A stretch of 64,000 nt of DNA from Cumulibacter sp047975195 (GCA_047975195.1 JBKEDB010000005.1:157987-221986), one strand, 5' to 3'; shown: positions 35,690 to 44,872, counted from the first letter of the stretch. Program-made: numbers and translations. The notes: generated by a model from the sequence alone, not told the origin.

Positions 35690-37342
35690 ATGAGCGAGAA
35701 CCCCGAGCACGGCCAGCACCCACACCATTCCCATCACCACCCAGGAGGCGGCAGCGCACAGCAAGGCCCCACTGTGCAGCGCTACTGCGACGTCGCGATT
35801 ATTGGCGGCTCGGCTGCTGGCTTGACCGCCGCACTACAACTCGCCCGGCAGCGTCGTAGCGTCATCGTGATCGACGACGGAACCCCGCGTAACGCCCCAG
35901 CCACACATATGCACGGCTACTTAGGCCACGACGGCGCCGCTCCCAGCGAACTGCTTCGCATCGGGCGCGAGGAGGTTCGCAGCCACGGCGGCGAAGTGCT
36001 CGCCGGACGAGTTACCGGCGTACGCCGTCGCGATGACGCAACATTCGAGCTCGACCTCACCGGTGGCCACACGCTGATCGCCCGCCGGGTCCTCGCCGCA
36101 ACCGGCTTGAGCGATGAGATCCCCTCGATCGACGGCGTTGCCGAACAGTGGGGGCGCGGTGTGATCCACTGCCCGTTCTGCCACGGGTTCGAGGTCCGCG
36201 ACCAACGCCTCGTTCAGATCGTCACGCACCCGATGAACCTGCACCCCACCACCCTGTTCCGCCACCTCACCGATCAACTCACCGTCGTCCTGCACGATGC
36301 ACGCGGAGTGGACGAGGACGTCGTGGCCACACTGGCCGCATCAGGCGTCGTCATCGAACGCACCGCGGTACGCCGAGTCCGCACCGGATCGGACGGTGAG
36401 GTCTGCGGGGTCGAGCTCAGCGACGATCGCATCCTCGACGCGAACGCTGTTGTGGTGGGCTCACAGTTCCGCGCCCGAGCCGACGTACTGGCCGGCCTCG
36501 GGCTGAAGGCAACTGCGCATCCCAGCGGTGCGGGCGATGTACTGGCTGTCGACCCGCGCGGCGAAACCACGGAAGCCGGCGTCTACGCGGCCGGCAATGT
36601 CACCGATCCGAGCCTGCAGGTGCTCCCCTCGGCCGCCCACGGCGGCCAGGTCGGCGCGATGATCGCCTTCAGCCTCGCTGACGAAGACCTACGCAACGCC
36701 GCCCGACCCTCCGGTGAGGAGGCCGACTGGGACCACCGCTACGGCGGCTCCGACCGAACCTGGAGCGCCAATCCGAACGGCACGCTCGTCCACGAGGTCA
36801 GCGCCATGACGCCGGGCCGAGCGCTAGATGTCGGCGCTGGCGAAGGTGCCGATGCCCTCTGGCTAGCCGAACAGGGGTGGGCGGTGACGGCGACCGACAT
36901 CTCCGGCAACGCGCTCGCCCGCGTGCGCGCCGAAGCCGACCACCGCAAACTCAGCGTCGAACTGCTTCGTAGCGACGCGAACGACCCCGCTCCCTTCGGC
37001 ACCGGATCCTACGACTTGGTTTCGCTGCAGTACGGCTCATTCAAGCGCACTCCCGATCGGCGCGGGCTGCGCAGTCTGCTCGCCGCCGTTGCGCCCGGTG
37101 GCACTCTGCTTGTCGTGCATCACGACCTCGCCCCGATGCGCGCGCCGGTGGACACCGCCAGCCAGACCCGTATGTACGATCCGGAGGCGTTCGTGGGCGT
37201 CGACGAGATCGCCGCCGCGCTGAGCGAGGACCCAGATAACTGGCACGTCGAGACACAGGAAACTCGGCCACGCCCTCCAGGCGCAGCGAGCACCCACCAT
37301 GTTGACGACGTCGTGCTGCGCGCGACCCGACGCGCGCGCTGA
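35690..37342 (+). CDS. Thioredoxin-reductase-like flavoprotein fused to a SAM methyltransferase
   Basis: This 550-residue protein has a His-rich tail (HGQHPHHSHHHPGG), then a thioredoxin-reductase-like FAD/NAD domain: CDVAIIGGSAAGLTAALQLA for FAD, active-site CPFC in IHCPFCHGFEV, and a late GVYAAGNVTDPS. From about residue 340 a class I methyltransferase domain follows, with motif I ALDVGAGEGADALWLAEQGW and an acidic VTATDIS loop. The usual second nucleotide-binding GxGxxA region of thioredoxin reductase is not evident. The combination suggests redox chemistry and methylation of one substrate. The adjacent XRE-cupin regulator should control it. Fusions of these two domains are known in actinobacteria; the substrate is not. 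Confidence 0.88.
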   Translation: MSENPEHGQHPHHSHHHPGGGSAQQGPTVQRYCDVAIIGGSAAGLTAALQLARQRRSVIVIDDGTPRNAPATHMHGYLGHDGAAPSELLRIGREEVRSHGGEVLAGRVTGVRRRDDATFELDLTGGHTLIARRVLAATGLSDEIPSIDGVAEQWGRGVIHCPFCHGFEVRDQRLVQIVTHPMNLHPTTLFRHLTDQLTVVLHDARGVDEDVVATLAASGVVIERTAVRRVRTGSDGEVCGVELSDDRILDANAVVVGSQFRARADVLAGLGLKATAHPSGAGDVLAVDPRGETTEAGVYAAGNVTDPSLQVLPSAAHGGQVGAMIAFSLADEDLRNAARPSGEEADWDHRYGGSDRTWSANPNGTLVHEVSAMTPGRALDVGAGEGADALWLAEQGWAVTATDISGNALARVRAEADHRKLSVELLRSDANDPAPFGTGSYDLVSLQYGSFKRTPDRRGLRSLLAAVAPGGTLLVVHHDLAPMRAPVDTASQTRMYDPEAFVGVDEIAAALSEDPDNWHVETQETRPRPPGAASTHHVDDVVLRATRRAR

Positions 37343-37554
37343 GTCCCGCCTCGACGAGCCAACCTGTCGAGTCCGGTGCTGAGTCATCCGCCGGCCGCCC
37401 ACGGACCCGGCGACTGGTCAGGCAACTTTCGCCGGGCTCGGCGCACCACGAGGACGATGCGCAGTCATCTGTCGCGAGGAACGATAACCGTTGTCCGCGC
37501 GGGCGATTGGCCTATCGTCCGCGCGCCGACGCGGCCGCACGAGCGCGTCCAGGA

Positions 37555-38304
37555 CTAAGCGCCGTACTTCGCCGCGAGCCCGGCGATCAAGATATCGAGT
37601 CCGTGCTCGAACTCGGCATCGACGCCGGCACCTACGTCCGAGGTTTCAGGGCCGCCGACGTACCCGCCGGCAAGTAGCAACGGCGCGAGCGCCGGGTACT
37701 TCTTGACGGTGATAACCTGCGCCAGCTCGGCCATCGCGTCGTGCCCGAAAGATAGGTCCTTCTGGCTCGCGAGGTCGCGCTCGAGTTCCACGAATGCCGT
37801 TACGTACGACGTGATCACCAGGATCAGCGAGGTCTTGTCCCCGTCATCTGCGCCGAGCGGCTCCAAAACCTGCAACCCATGATCGGCGATCCGCGCACTC
37901 GCCGGCATCAGTACCGACGTCGGCCCCCGAGGCACATCGAGCCACCAGGGGTGCGCTCGGCACACATCGCGCATCACGTGTGCCCAATCCCGCAGGCTTT
38001 CCCGCCAGTCACTGCGGATCTTTGGCCACTTCTGCGGCAACACCGACTCGGAGCCAATCATCAGCAACAGGAGCTCATCCTTGTTCGCCACATATCGATA
38101 CAGCGACATCGTGGTGAATCCGAGCTCCTTGGCCAACCTGCCCATCGTGAGAGCCGCAATACCGTGCTCGTCGGCGATCTCGATCGCCTTGGCCACGATC
38201 ACCTCATGACTCAGCCCACGCCGCGGACCGTTCTGAGGATCCGCAAGCATCCCCCACCCAATTGCCACCGCGCGCGGCAATCCGCTCTCCGTCATTTCGG
38301 CCAT
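37555..38304 (-). CDS. TetR family transcriptional regulator
   Basis: This 249-residue protein has the helix-turn-helix EVIVAKAIEIADEHGIAAL, then MGRLAKELGFTTMSLYRYVANKDELL in pattern, and a C-terminal TetR_C_1-like ligand domain with WPKIRSDWRESLRDWAHVM. It is divergent from a two-gene ABC exporter and a long palindrome overlaps the exporter's start, so it most likely represses that exporter. The 37343-37554 stretch downstream shows no gene. Confidence 0.93.
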   Translation of the reverse strand: MAEMTESGLPRAVAIGWGMLADPQNGPRRGLSHEVIVAKAIEIADEHGIAALTMGRLAKELGFTTMSLYRYVANKDELLLLMIGSESVLPQKWPKIRSDWRESLRDWAHVMRDVCRAHPWWLDVPRGPTSVLMPASARIADHGLQVLEPLGADDGDKTSLILVITSYVTAFVELERDLASQKDLSFGHDAMAELAQVITVKKYPALAPLLLAGGYVGGPETSDVGAGVDAEFEHGLDILIAGLAAKYGA

Positions 38305-38371
38305 CCCTCAACCCTAGGCGGCAACGTCACCCGGCGACACACGACCCAAAATTAACCGTGTACGCCGTAGA

Positions 38372-38406
38372 CTGTGTATGTCATACTCAGTATGTGACAT
38401 ACACAG
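38372..38406. promoter_or_regulatory. Operator palindrome over the ABC exporter promoter and start
   Basis: CTGTGTATGTCA (38372-38383) and TGACATACACAG (38395-38406) are perfect inverted arms; the centre holds a second inverted pair (CATAC/GTATG). The GTG start of the ATPase gene (38394) lies inside it, and a -10-like CATACT lies at 38382-38387. Repressor bound here would cover the transcription start. Confidence 0.8.
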
Positions 38407-39317
38407 ATACGCCAGTCATTGCCGTCAACGGCGTGACGAAGCGGTACGGCGACCGCACCGTGCTCAGCAACCTCGACCTTTCCTTGCCCGCCGGCGTACA
38501 CGCGCTTCTTGGCCCGAACGGCGCGGGGAAGACCACTCTGATCAACATCCTCACGACCCTAGTTCCCAACGACAGCGGCGATATTCGCATCCTCGGGCTC
38601 GATCCTCGCATCGAAGCCGAACGCATTCGACGACGGATTAGCGTGACCGGGCAGTTCGCCGCCGTGGACGACGTACTCACCGGCGCGGAGAACTTGGTCA
38701 TGATGGGCCGGCTCGTCGGGCTACCTACCAAGTCTGCGCAACGGCGCGCCGCAGAACTTCTGGAACGCTTTGATCTGGCCGACGCCGGGCAGCGTGCGCT
38801 AAAGACGTACTCGGGCGGCATGCGGCGGCGCCTCGATCTGGCAATCAGCCTGATCTGGCCACCAGAGATCCTCTTTCTCGACGAACCCACTACTGGGCTC
38901 GATACCCGCAGTCGATTGGCGCTATGGGCGCAAATCCAGGATCTAGCCGCGGAAGGCACCAACGTATTCCTGACCACTCAGTACCTTGAAGAAGCAGACC
39001 GACTCGCCGATCAAATCGCTGTCTTGGACGGCGGACGCATCGTCGCTCAGGGTAGCGCCGCCCACCTCAAGGGCCTCGTCGGCGGCGAGGTCGTTCGGCT
39101 CGTTCGCTCCGACGGCTCGACGCTTCGTGACGTTCCGACTGACGGCTCAGCCCGAGCGCTGGCCGCCATCGCCGCTGAGGCGTCGGCCGCTGACCCGTCG
39201 CTGCGCGTCGAACTACACCGTCCGACCCTCGACGACGCATTTCTCAAACTGACTGGCCACCACGCGCAGTCCCCAGAGGACCACGACTCCCCCGAACCCC
39301 AGAAAGAGGTGGCCTGA
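38394..39317 (+). CDS. DrrA-like daunorubicin/drug exporter ABC ATPase
   Basis: This roughly 307-residue ATPase belongs to the DrrA group. It has Walker A (LLGPNGAGKTTLINIL), the Q-loop region (SVTGQFAAVDDVLTG), signature YSGGMRRRLDLAISL, Walker B ILFLDEPTTGLD, and a C-terminal extension typical of this group. I chose the GTG at 38394, which gives VTYTDTPVIAVNG at the start. It has no ribosome site and sits about 7 bases after a -10-like box, so the mRNA may be leaderless. The permease follows with a TGATG overlap. Confidence 0.93.
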   Translation: MTYTDTPVIAVNGVTKRYGDRTVLSNLDLSLPAGVHALLGPNGAGKTTLINILTTLVPNDSGDIRILGLDPRIEAERIRRRISVTGQFAAVDDVLTGAENLVMMGRLVGLPTKSAQRRAAELLERFDLADAGQRALKTYSGGMRRRLDLAISLIWPPEILFLDEPTTGLDTRSRLALWAQIQDLAAEGTNVFLTTQYLEEADRLADQIAVLDGGRIVAQGSAAHLKGLVGGEVVRLVRSDGSTLRDVPTDGSARALAAIAAEASAADPSLRVELHRPTLDDAFLKLTGHHAQSPEDHDSPEPQKEVA

Positions 39318-40144
39318 TGGGCGCCGCGACAACCACCACCTCCGCTGAGCAGGCGCGCTCACGACCGCGCCCGAGACCTGCGCCCGGAAGTAGCGTGCTC
39401 ACTGCCTCGCGGGTGTTCGTCGGTCGCGCGATGAAACACAGTCTGCGGGACGTCGAATCGATCCTGATGGCGGTTTTGCTCCCCGTCATGCTGATGTTGA
39501 TGTTCACCTACGTCTTCGGTGGCGCCCTCGCCCCCGGCGGCGACTACCTGAATTACGTCGCCCCTGGCATTGTGCTGACCTGCGCCGGATTCGGCGCCGC
39601 GTCGACAGCAGTCGGGGTGAGTCAGGACATGACCACCGGAACCATTAACCGGTTGCGTACCATGCCGCTCCCGAGCGCGACCGTGCTCGTCGGACATACG
39701 ATCGCCAGCGTCGTGCGCAATCTCATCGCCACCGCTGTCGTCATCATCGTCGCCATCGCCATTGGTTATCGACCCGCAGCGACCCCGCTGGAGTGGCTCG
39801 GCGTGCTCGCCGTCCTCGGCCTCTACATCCTGGTCATCACGTCGATCTTCGCGATGCTCGGCCTCGTCGCGCACTCACCCGAAGCTGCCAACGGATACGG
39901 TTTCGTGCTGCTATTCCTGCCGTACGTCTCCAGCGCATTCGTGCCTGTCAGCACGATGCCGAGCTGGCTTCAGGGCTTCGCCGAGCACCAGCCGATCACA
40001 CCGGTGATCGAATCCGCACGGTCGCTACTCAACGGCACGGTCCCGGGCTCGGACGCCATCGTCGCGATTGCCTGGTGCGTAGGCATTATCGCCGTGGCCA
40101 TCGCGTTGACGGCCTACCTGTTTCCACGTCGCGTTACCCGCTAA
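39317..40144 (+). CDS. DrrB-like ABC-2 type permease
   Basis: This 275-residue membrane protein has six hydrophobic segments and the ABC-2 layout. The first helix has MLMLMFTYVFGGALA followed by DYLNYVAPGI, and TTGTINRLRTMPL in the cytoplasmic loop contacts the ATPase. Its start overlaps the ATPase stop. Together they should export a hydrophobic compound under the divergent TetR regulator. Confidence 0.92.
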   Translation: MGAATTTTSAEQARSRPRPRPAPGSSVLTASRVFVGRAMKHSLRDVESILMAVLLPVMLMLMFTYVFGGALAPGGDYLNYVAPGIVLTCAGFGAASTAVGVSQDMTTGTINRLRTMPLPSATVLVGHTIASVVRNLIATAVVIIVAIAIGYRPAATPLEWLGVLAVLGLYILVITSIFAMLGLVAHSPEAANGYGFVLLFLPYVSSAFVPVSTMPSWLQGFAEHQPITPVIESARSLLNGTVPGSDAIVAIAWCVGIIAVAIALTAYLFPRRVTR

Positions 40145-40164
40145 CGCACGATGCCGACGACATT

Positions 40165-40198
40165 CGCTGCGCCACGCGACGAGATCCGTGGCGCAGCG
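40165..40198. terminator. Hairpin between the ABC exporter and modC
   Basis: CGCTGCGCCACG and CGTGGCGCAGCG pair perfectly around a 10-nt loop in the gap between convergent operons. There is no T-run. Confidence 0.55.
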
Positions 40199-40240
40199 TC
40201 TCCTGGACCGTCGCCTCGGTCCATCGACAGGACACAGCGA

Positions 40241-41281
40241 TCATGCAGCGTGCACAAGCACTTCCGTCGCCTTGACCGAGAGATATACCGACGTCCCAGG
40301 CGTTAGATCCAATTCGGTGGCCGACGCCGGAGTGACTTCAGCTGAGATCCGTAGATCCGCTACCTCGCAGCGAATCCGTACGCGGTCACCTAATGGTTCG
40401 ATACTGGCGATCACCGCATCGAAGGTGTTTCGCGGGCTGCCGTGCGGCGCCTCGCCGTACACCGCTACCGCCGCCGGAGAGAACACCGCTACTGCCTCGC
40501 TCCCCGAGGACGGCGGCGAATCTGCGGCCAGACCGGTCACCGCTGCCGACGGATGAACAACCGCACGACCATCCCACGATCCTGCTACCAGATTCAGCCC
40601 CGCGATTCGCGCCGCGAATGCGCTACGCGGCTGACTCAACACCACGCGGGTCGGCCCCTCCTCGACGACGCGCCCACGCTCAATGACAACCACGCGATCG
40701 GCCAGCAGCAGCGCATCCAGCGCATCGTGCGTCACGATCAACGCCGTCCGATCCGCAAGTACCGTGCGTAAGGTCTGCCGCAGCGCCGGCGTCACCTCGA
40801 CATCGAGGGCGGCCATCGGCTCGTCCAACAACAACAAACTCGGGTTCGCCGCAAGGGCCCGAGCGATCGCGACTCGTTGAGCCTGACCGCCGCTGAGTTG
40901 GCGAGGACGACGTGCGGCCAACTCACCCACCCCGACATCGGCCAGCATCTGGAGCGCGGCATCGCGTGCGGCGCGTTTGTCAGCGCCAGCGGACCGCAGC
41001 CCAAACGCGACATTCTCCAGCGCGCTCATATGCGGGAACAGGAGCGGCTCCTGCGCCAGCATCGCCACCGATCGTTTATGCGGCGGGATTCCAGTCAGCG
41101 AACGACCGTCCACGAGTACGTCTCCCGACGACGGCTCAAGCAGCCCGGCGAGAACGTTCAACACCGTCGACTTGCCCGCTCCGTTCGGTCCGAGCAACGC
41201 AACGGTCTCGCCCGCGCCGACGCGCAACCGCACCTGCACGTCGCGATCATCGACCGCCGCGTCGTACTCGACCGCGCTCAC
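40241..41281 (-). CDS. modC: Molybdate ABC transporter ATPase ModC
   Basis: This 346-residue ATPase has Walker A LLGPNGAGKSTVLNVLAGL, the signature LSGGQAQRVAIARAL, and Walker B LLLLDEPMAALD. A C-terminal TOBE domain (about 285-346) is the molybdate-binding part of ModC. It should power uptake of molybdate through ModB. Its GTG overlaps by 4 nt the stop of a small octapeptide-repeat ORF. Confidence 0.9.
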   Translation of the reverse strand: MSAVEYDAAVDDRDVQVRLRVGAGETVALLGPNGAGKSTVLNVLAGLLEPSSGDVLVDGRSLTGIPPHKRSVAMLAQEPLLFPHMSALENVAFGLRSAGADKRAARDAALQMLADVGVGELAARRPRQLSGGQAQRVAIARALAANPSLLLLDEPMAALDVEVTPALRQTLRTVLADRTALIVTHDALDALLLADRVVVIERGRVVEEGPTRVVLSQPRSAFAARIAGLNLVAGSWDGRAVVHPSAAVTGLAADSPPSSGSEAVAVFSPAAVAVYGEAPHGSPRNTFDAVIASIEPLGDRVRIRCEVADLRISAEVTPASATELDLTPGTSVYLSVKATEVLVHAA

Positions 41282-41637
41282 AGCGCACCTCGCCGCAACG
41301 GCCCTCGCGGGCAGCGGCCGATCAGTGCCAGCTCGCTGAAGTCGCAGTCCCAGCGGCGAGTTATCCCGCTATCGGAGTTATCTTGCCGCTCGCGCTGCGT
41401 TTTCAGCAACACATCCGGGACCCTGTCGAGACCGACGTGGGCCAGCGCCTTCGGTTCGCCCCGAGCCGGCAGGCGGGTCGCGCCAGTTCCCAGCACGTGG
41501 GCCGCGCCAGTTCCCAGCATGCGGGGCGCGCCAGCTCCCAACGGGCGAGCCGGAGCAGGTCCCGACAGGCGGGCCGCACCGGCTCCCAGCGGACCTGCCG
41601 CGTCAGTTGCCAGCGAGGGGGTCACGTGCTCACTCAT
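41278..41637 (-). CDS. Small octapeptide-repeat ORF inside the mod operon
   Basis: This 119-residue ORF lies exactly between modB and modC. Its ATG overlaps the modB stop (ATGA) and its TGA overlaps the modC GTG (GTGA), as in coupled genes. Residues about 8-62 are octapeptide repeats such as PLGAGAPR, MLGTGAAH and VLGTGATR. A basic, Arg-rich tail of about 50 residues follows. There is no signal peptide, membrane helix or cysteine pair suggesting a known fold. It may be a translated linker that keeps modC translation coupled, or a true small protein. I do not recognise a family. Confidence 0.55.
   Translation of the reverse strand: MSEHVTPSLATDAAGPLGAGAARLSGPAPARPLGAGAPRMLGTGAAHVLGTGATRLPARGEPKALAHVGLDRVPDVLLKTQRERQDNSDSGITRRWDCDFSELALIGRCPRGPLRRGAL
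41479..41622. repeat. 24-bp tandem repeat, six units
   Basis: Units start at 41479, 41503, 41527, 41551, 41575 and 41599; the first three are close copies of CGCGCCAGTTCCCAGC plus 8 bases, and the later ones are diverged. The period of 24 keeps the reading frame and encodes an octapeptide repeat on the minus strand. Confidence 0.85.
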
Positions 41638-42437
41638 CGCGCACCTCGCCGCTGTGCGGCGATGCCAATCACCAGCACCGCAACCACCACCAGCACTAGG
41701 GACAGCGCAACGGCCGCCTCCGGATCATTGACTCGCTCCAGATAGATCTGGATCGGCAGCGTGGCGGTGACGCTCTGCAACGAGCCCGCGAACGTGATCG
41801 TCGCGCCAAACTCCCCCAGTGAACGCGCAAATGCCAGCACCGCACCGCTCAGCAGCCCCGGCATGACCAACGGCAGGGTGACCCGCCGAAACACCGTCGT
41901 CGGGCCGGCGCCTAAGGTAGCCGCCACGACTTCGTATCGTTCGCCGGCCGTGCGCATGGCTCCCTCCAGGGAAATCACCAGGAATGGCAACGCAACAAAC
42001 GTCTGGGCCATCACCACCGCGGCAGTAGAGAACGCGACCTCGATTCCCAAGAACTCCATCGTCGATCCGAGCATGCCCTTGCGCCCGAATGTATATAGCA
42101 AGGCGATGCCACTTACGACCGGCGGAATCACCAACGGCAACAGCACCAGCGAACGCAGCAACCCTTGCCCGCGGAACTGGTTCCGCGCCAACACCGTGGC
42201 CATGGGCACACCCAGCACGATGCACAGCAGCGTGCTGACCGAACTCGTCCGCAGACTCAGCAACAACGCATCGAGCGCTGACTCCGAAGTGATCAACGAG
42301 AAAAAGTTCGACCAGTCAACACGCGCAATCATCGCCAGCAGCGGCAGCAGAACAAACGCTGCGCCGATAGCTGCGGGCAGGTAGAGCCAACGGGGGTGCC
42401 CGATGCCGCGCGCCCGTTGCGTGCTCGAATTAGCCAA
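41634..42437 (-). CDS. modB: Molybdate ABC transporter permease ModB
   Basis: This 267-residue protein has about five to six membrane helices and the permease EAA-type loop EGAMRTAGERYEVVAATLGAGPTTVFRRVTLPL (given in pattern; residues about 160-193) that docks the ATPase. FARSLGEFGATITFAG near residue 205 is characteristic of ModB/CysT-type permeases. It lies between modA and the octapeptide ORF. Confidence 0.92.
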   Translation of the reverse strand: MANSSTQRARGIGHPRWLYLPAAIGAAFVLLPLLAMIARVDWSNFFSLITSESALDALLLSLRTSSVSTLLCIVLGVPMATVLARNQFRGQGLLRSLVLLPLVIPPVVSGIALLYTFGRKGMLGSTMEFLGIEVAFSTAAVVMAQTFVALPFLVISLEGAMRTAGERYEVVAATLGAGPTTVFRRVTLPLVMPGLLSGAVLAFARSLGEFGATITFAGSLQSVTATLPIQIYLERVNDPEAAVALSLVLVVVAVLVIGIAAQRRGAR

Positions 42438-42454
42438 CCGCTACACCGTCCGCG

Positions 42455-43270
42455 CTACGGCTTGCCGAAGCCGGCGTCGGCAAACACCTGTTGGCCTGCA
42501 TCGCTCAGCACGAACTCAATGAATTTCTGCGCCAGCCCGGGATTCTCCGCCTCCGTAAGTTGCGCGATCGGGTACGTGTTGACCGCTTCGGTCGATTCAT
42601 CGAACTCGACGCCCTCCACCGAGTCGCCAGCACCTACGACGTCGGTCTTGTAAACCACGCCCGCATCGGCCTCGCCCGAACTCACCTTACCCAACACGTC
42701 AGTGACCGACTGCTCTTCGCTCACCGGCGACAATTCGACCCCGGTAGCCTGGGCGACTTTCTCAGTAGCCGTTCCACACGGCACCTCGGCCGCGCATATG
42801 ACCAACTTCAGGTCGGGCTCGGCCAAGTCCTGGAACGATGCCACGCCCGCGGGGTTCCCGGGCGGGACGGCGATTTCGAGAGTGTTACTCACGAACGGCA
42901 CGGGATCGACAGCCTCATCGTCCAGCTTATCCATGTTCTTCTCGTTGGCCGAAGCAAAAACATCCGCCGGGGCACCCGATTGGATCTGCTCAACCAACGT
43001 TGAGGATCCACCGAAGCTTAGCTGGACCGTCACCCCATCATTCTCTTCCTCGAACATCTCGCCGAGTTCGGTGAAAGTATCGGTCAACGATGCTGCGGCG
43101 AGCACAGTGATCGTGCCCGCCTCGGATCCGCCAGTGGAGCCTGAGCCCGAACCGCCGTCGGAATCAGGATCGTCCGAGCTGCATCCCGCGACCGTGAGCG
43201 CCGCTGCGAGCATGACGCCTAACGCGCGAGCGCGGCGGTGTGGAATGAGGGTGGTGACGGAACTCTTCAT
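42455..43270 (-). CDS. modA: Molybdate-binding lipoprotein ModA
   Basis: This 271-residue protein has a lipoprotein signal ending in LTVAGC (Cys near residue 30) and an acidic Ser/Gly linker. It then has a periplasmic-binding fold with VLAAASLTDTFTELGE, in which the Ser of AAASL contacts the oxyanion, and SSTLVEQIQSGAPADVFASANEKNM in pattern. It delivers molybdate or tungstate to ModB and ModC. An XRE-PBP regulator gene lies 23 bases upstream on the same strand. Confidence 0.95.
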   Translation of the reverse strand: MKSSVTTLIPHRRARALGVMLAAALTVAGCSSDDPDSDGGSGSGSTGGSEAGTITVLAAASLTDTFTELGEMFEEENDGVTVQLSFGGSSTLVEQIQSGAPADVFASANEKNMDKLDDEAVDPVPFVSNTLEIAVPPGNPAGVASFQDLAEPDLKLVICAAEVPCGTATEKVAQATGVELSPVSEEQSVTDVLGKVSSGEADAGVVYKTDVVGAGDSVEGVEFDESTEAVNTYPIAQLTEAENPGLAQKFIEFVLSDAGQQVFADAGFGKP

Positions 43271-43293
43271 ATGGCCTCCTCAGGCGGAATCAA

Positions 43294-44313
43294 CTAACTC
43301 GCGCGCAGCTCTGTGCCGCATTCGGTGATGTCATAACCAGGCAGCAATCCCAGTTGCGCCTGGAACTCGCGTCCCAGCAACGCCTCGACGAGAGCAGTCA
43401 CAGCCGGCAGATCGCGCCATTCTTCGGCGAGCCATAATTCGACGCCATGCTCCTCGAGGGCAGTGAAACTCAGTCCGAACACCGCGGCCGCCGCTTCCAT
43501 GAGCACACCGGCAGCGGCACCGCCGTAGGACACCCGCCTGGCAACGTCTAGGTGTCCCTCACCTATCGGCCCGGGCAGCTCGGGGGCTCCCGCCGCACGC
43601 AGGGCGCGTTCAAACGCGCGCTGGGTGCCCGCGCCGGCATCTCGCTGCACCACTTTGAGCCGGCGACTCGCGAGCTCGTCGATGCTGGGTACCGTGCGGC
43701 GGCGCGACGGTGCGCCTAGGCCCACCTGCCATCGGGCAACTCGCCAGCGGCGTACCGGCACCGGCGGTTTGGGCAACTCTGATGCCCTGCCGTGCACCAA
43801 TACCGCGTGTACTCGTCCGGCTGCGAGGGCGTCGACAGACCGGCCAGTCGACGCATGCAGGCCAAGCATGCGATGACCCGAGCGATCCAGGAGGTCGCTC
43901 AGCAGGCCGATCGCCGGATCGCATCCGGCGATCAGTAAGTTCGCCGGCGAGCGTCCTGGCAGCCAGGTCAGGGTGCCTGCGACAACCGCGTCAGCGACAC
44001 TCCACGCTTCCGCGCCGAGCAAACCGTGCGCGCCGGCGGCCGTGACCAGGCGGCCACCGACGCGGGCTACGGAGACCGGCGACCCAGTTGGCGCCGCGAC
44101 GTCCAGCGCGTCAACCGGTTCCGGTTCATCGCCGAATAATTCCTCCACCGACACCTGCAGGGCACGCGCGATACCCATTGCGGCAACTACGTTCGGCAGG
44201 TGGCGACCAGCTTCGAGCGCGCTCACGAGTTGCCGGGTCACCCCAGCGCGCTCGGCAAGATCGGCCTGGGTCCAACCTCGCTCAATGCGCCATGCCGAAA
44301 TTCTGTCATTCAC
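43294..44313 (-). CDS. XRE regulator with periplasmic-binding-protein-like domain (probable molybdate sensor)
   Basis: This 339-residue protein has an N-terminal XRE helix-turn-helix (MNDRISAWRIERGWTQADLA, then RQLVSALEAGRHLPNV). A large C-terminal PBP-like_2 domain follows, with RDAGAGTQRAFERAL, EGHLDVARRVSYGGAAAGV and LGLLPGYDITECG. The same fold is found fused to ModE-type DNA-binding domains and senses oxyanions or molybdate. As the first gene of the mod operon it probably controls it. It lacks a signal peptide. Confidence 0.85.
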   Translation of the reverse strand: MNDRISAWRIERGWTQADLAERAGVTRQLVSALEAGRHLPNVVAAMGIARALQVSVEELFGDEPEPVDALDVAAPTGSPVSVARVGGRLVTAAGAHGLLGAEAWSVADAVVAGTLTWLPGRSPANLLIAGCDPAIGLLSDLLDRSGHRMLGLHASTGRSVDALAAGRVHAVLVHGRASELPKPPVPVRRWRVARWQVGLGAPSRRRTVPSIDELASRRLKVVQRDAGAGTQRAFERALRAAGAPELPGPIGEGHLDVARRVSYGGAAAGVLMEAAAAVFGLSFTALEEHGVELWLAEEWRDLPAVTALVEALLGREFQAQLGLLPGYDITECGTELRAS

Positions 44314-44654
44314 GCTCGAATGCTAGCGCGCGATACATTCTCGGCGCCACTAGCACGTCGTTTCTCGTCGGCTTGCCCCAAAACGCAGCAAAATCGGGCG
44401 GACATCCATCTATGGCCGATGCCCGTCCGTCTGGGCTGCGTATTTTGCGGCCGATCTCGTTGACGGTGGCGCGGAACTGGAAGTGGTGGCCAGGAGGGAG
44501 GCCGATGCGGGCAGGCATTCAGAGAGTGCCCCTGGGGCCAGCGACTGGAGACCGCGCTGGAGGACCGATCAGTGCGCGTCTGCAAGACGACGCTGTCGCT
44601 CGGGGCGACGGCGAGCCGACCGCTGCGTCAGCACTTCGGTCGTGACTCACTCCG

Positions 44655-44759
44655 GTCGATAACCGACCCAGAACGAGGCACGCAGCCCGCGATCGAGGAC
44701 CGAACAGTCATGATGACCTCGCGACCGTCGATAACCGACCCAGGGCGAGGCACGGAGCC
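44655..44759. repeat. Two 33-bp direct repeats, 72-bp period
   Basis: Copies at 44655-44687 and 44727-44759 agree at all but a few positions. The 72-bp period would hold one reading frame. Confidence 0.75.
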
Positions 44760-44872
44760 TGTGACCGCGAGGGCACCGAATCCGCTTTCGGCACGGACAT
44801 TTGGTAGCTCGCGCTACCTCCACTCCGCCCGCACCTCGGTGCGGTCGATGACTCGGCGGCGAACTTTCTTGG

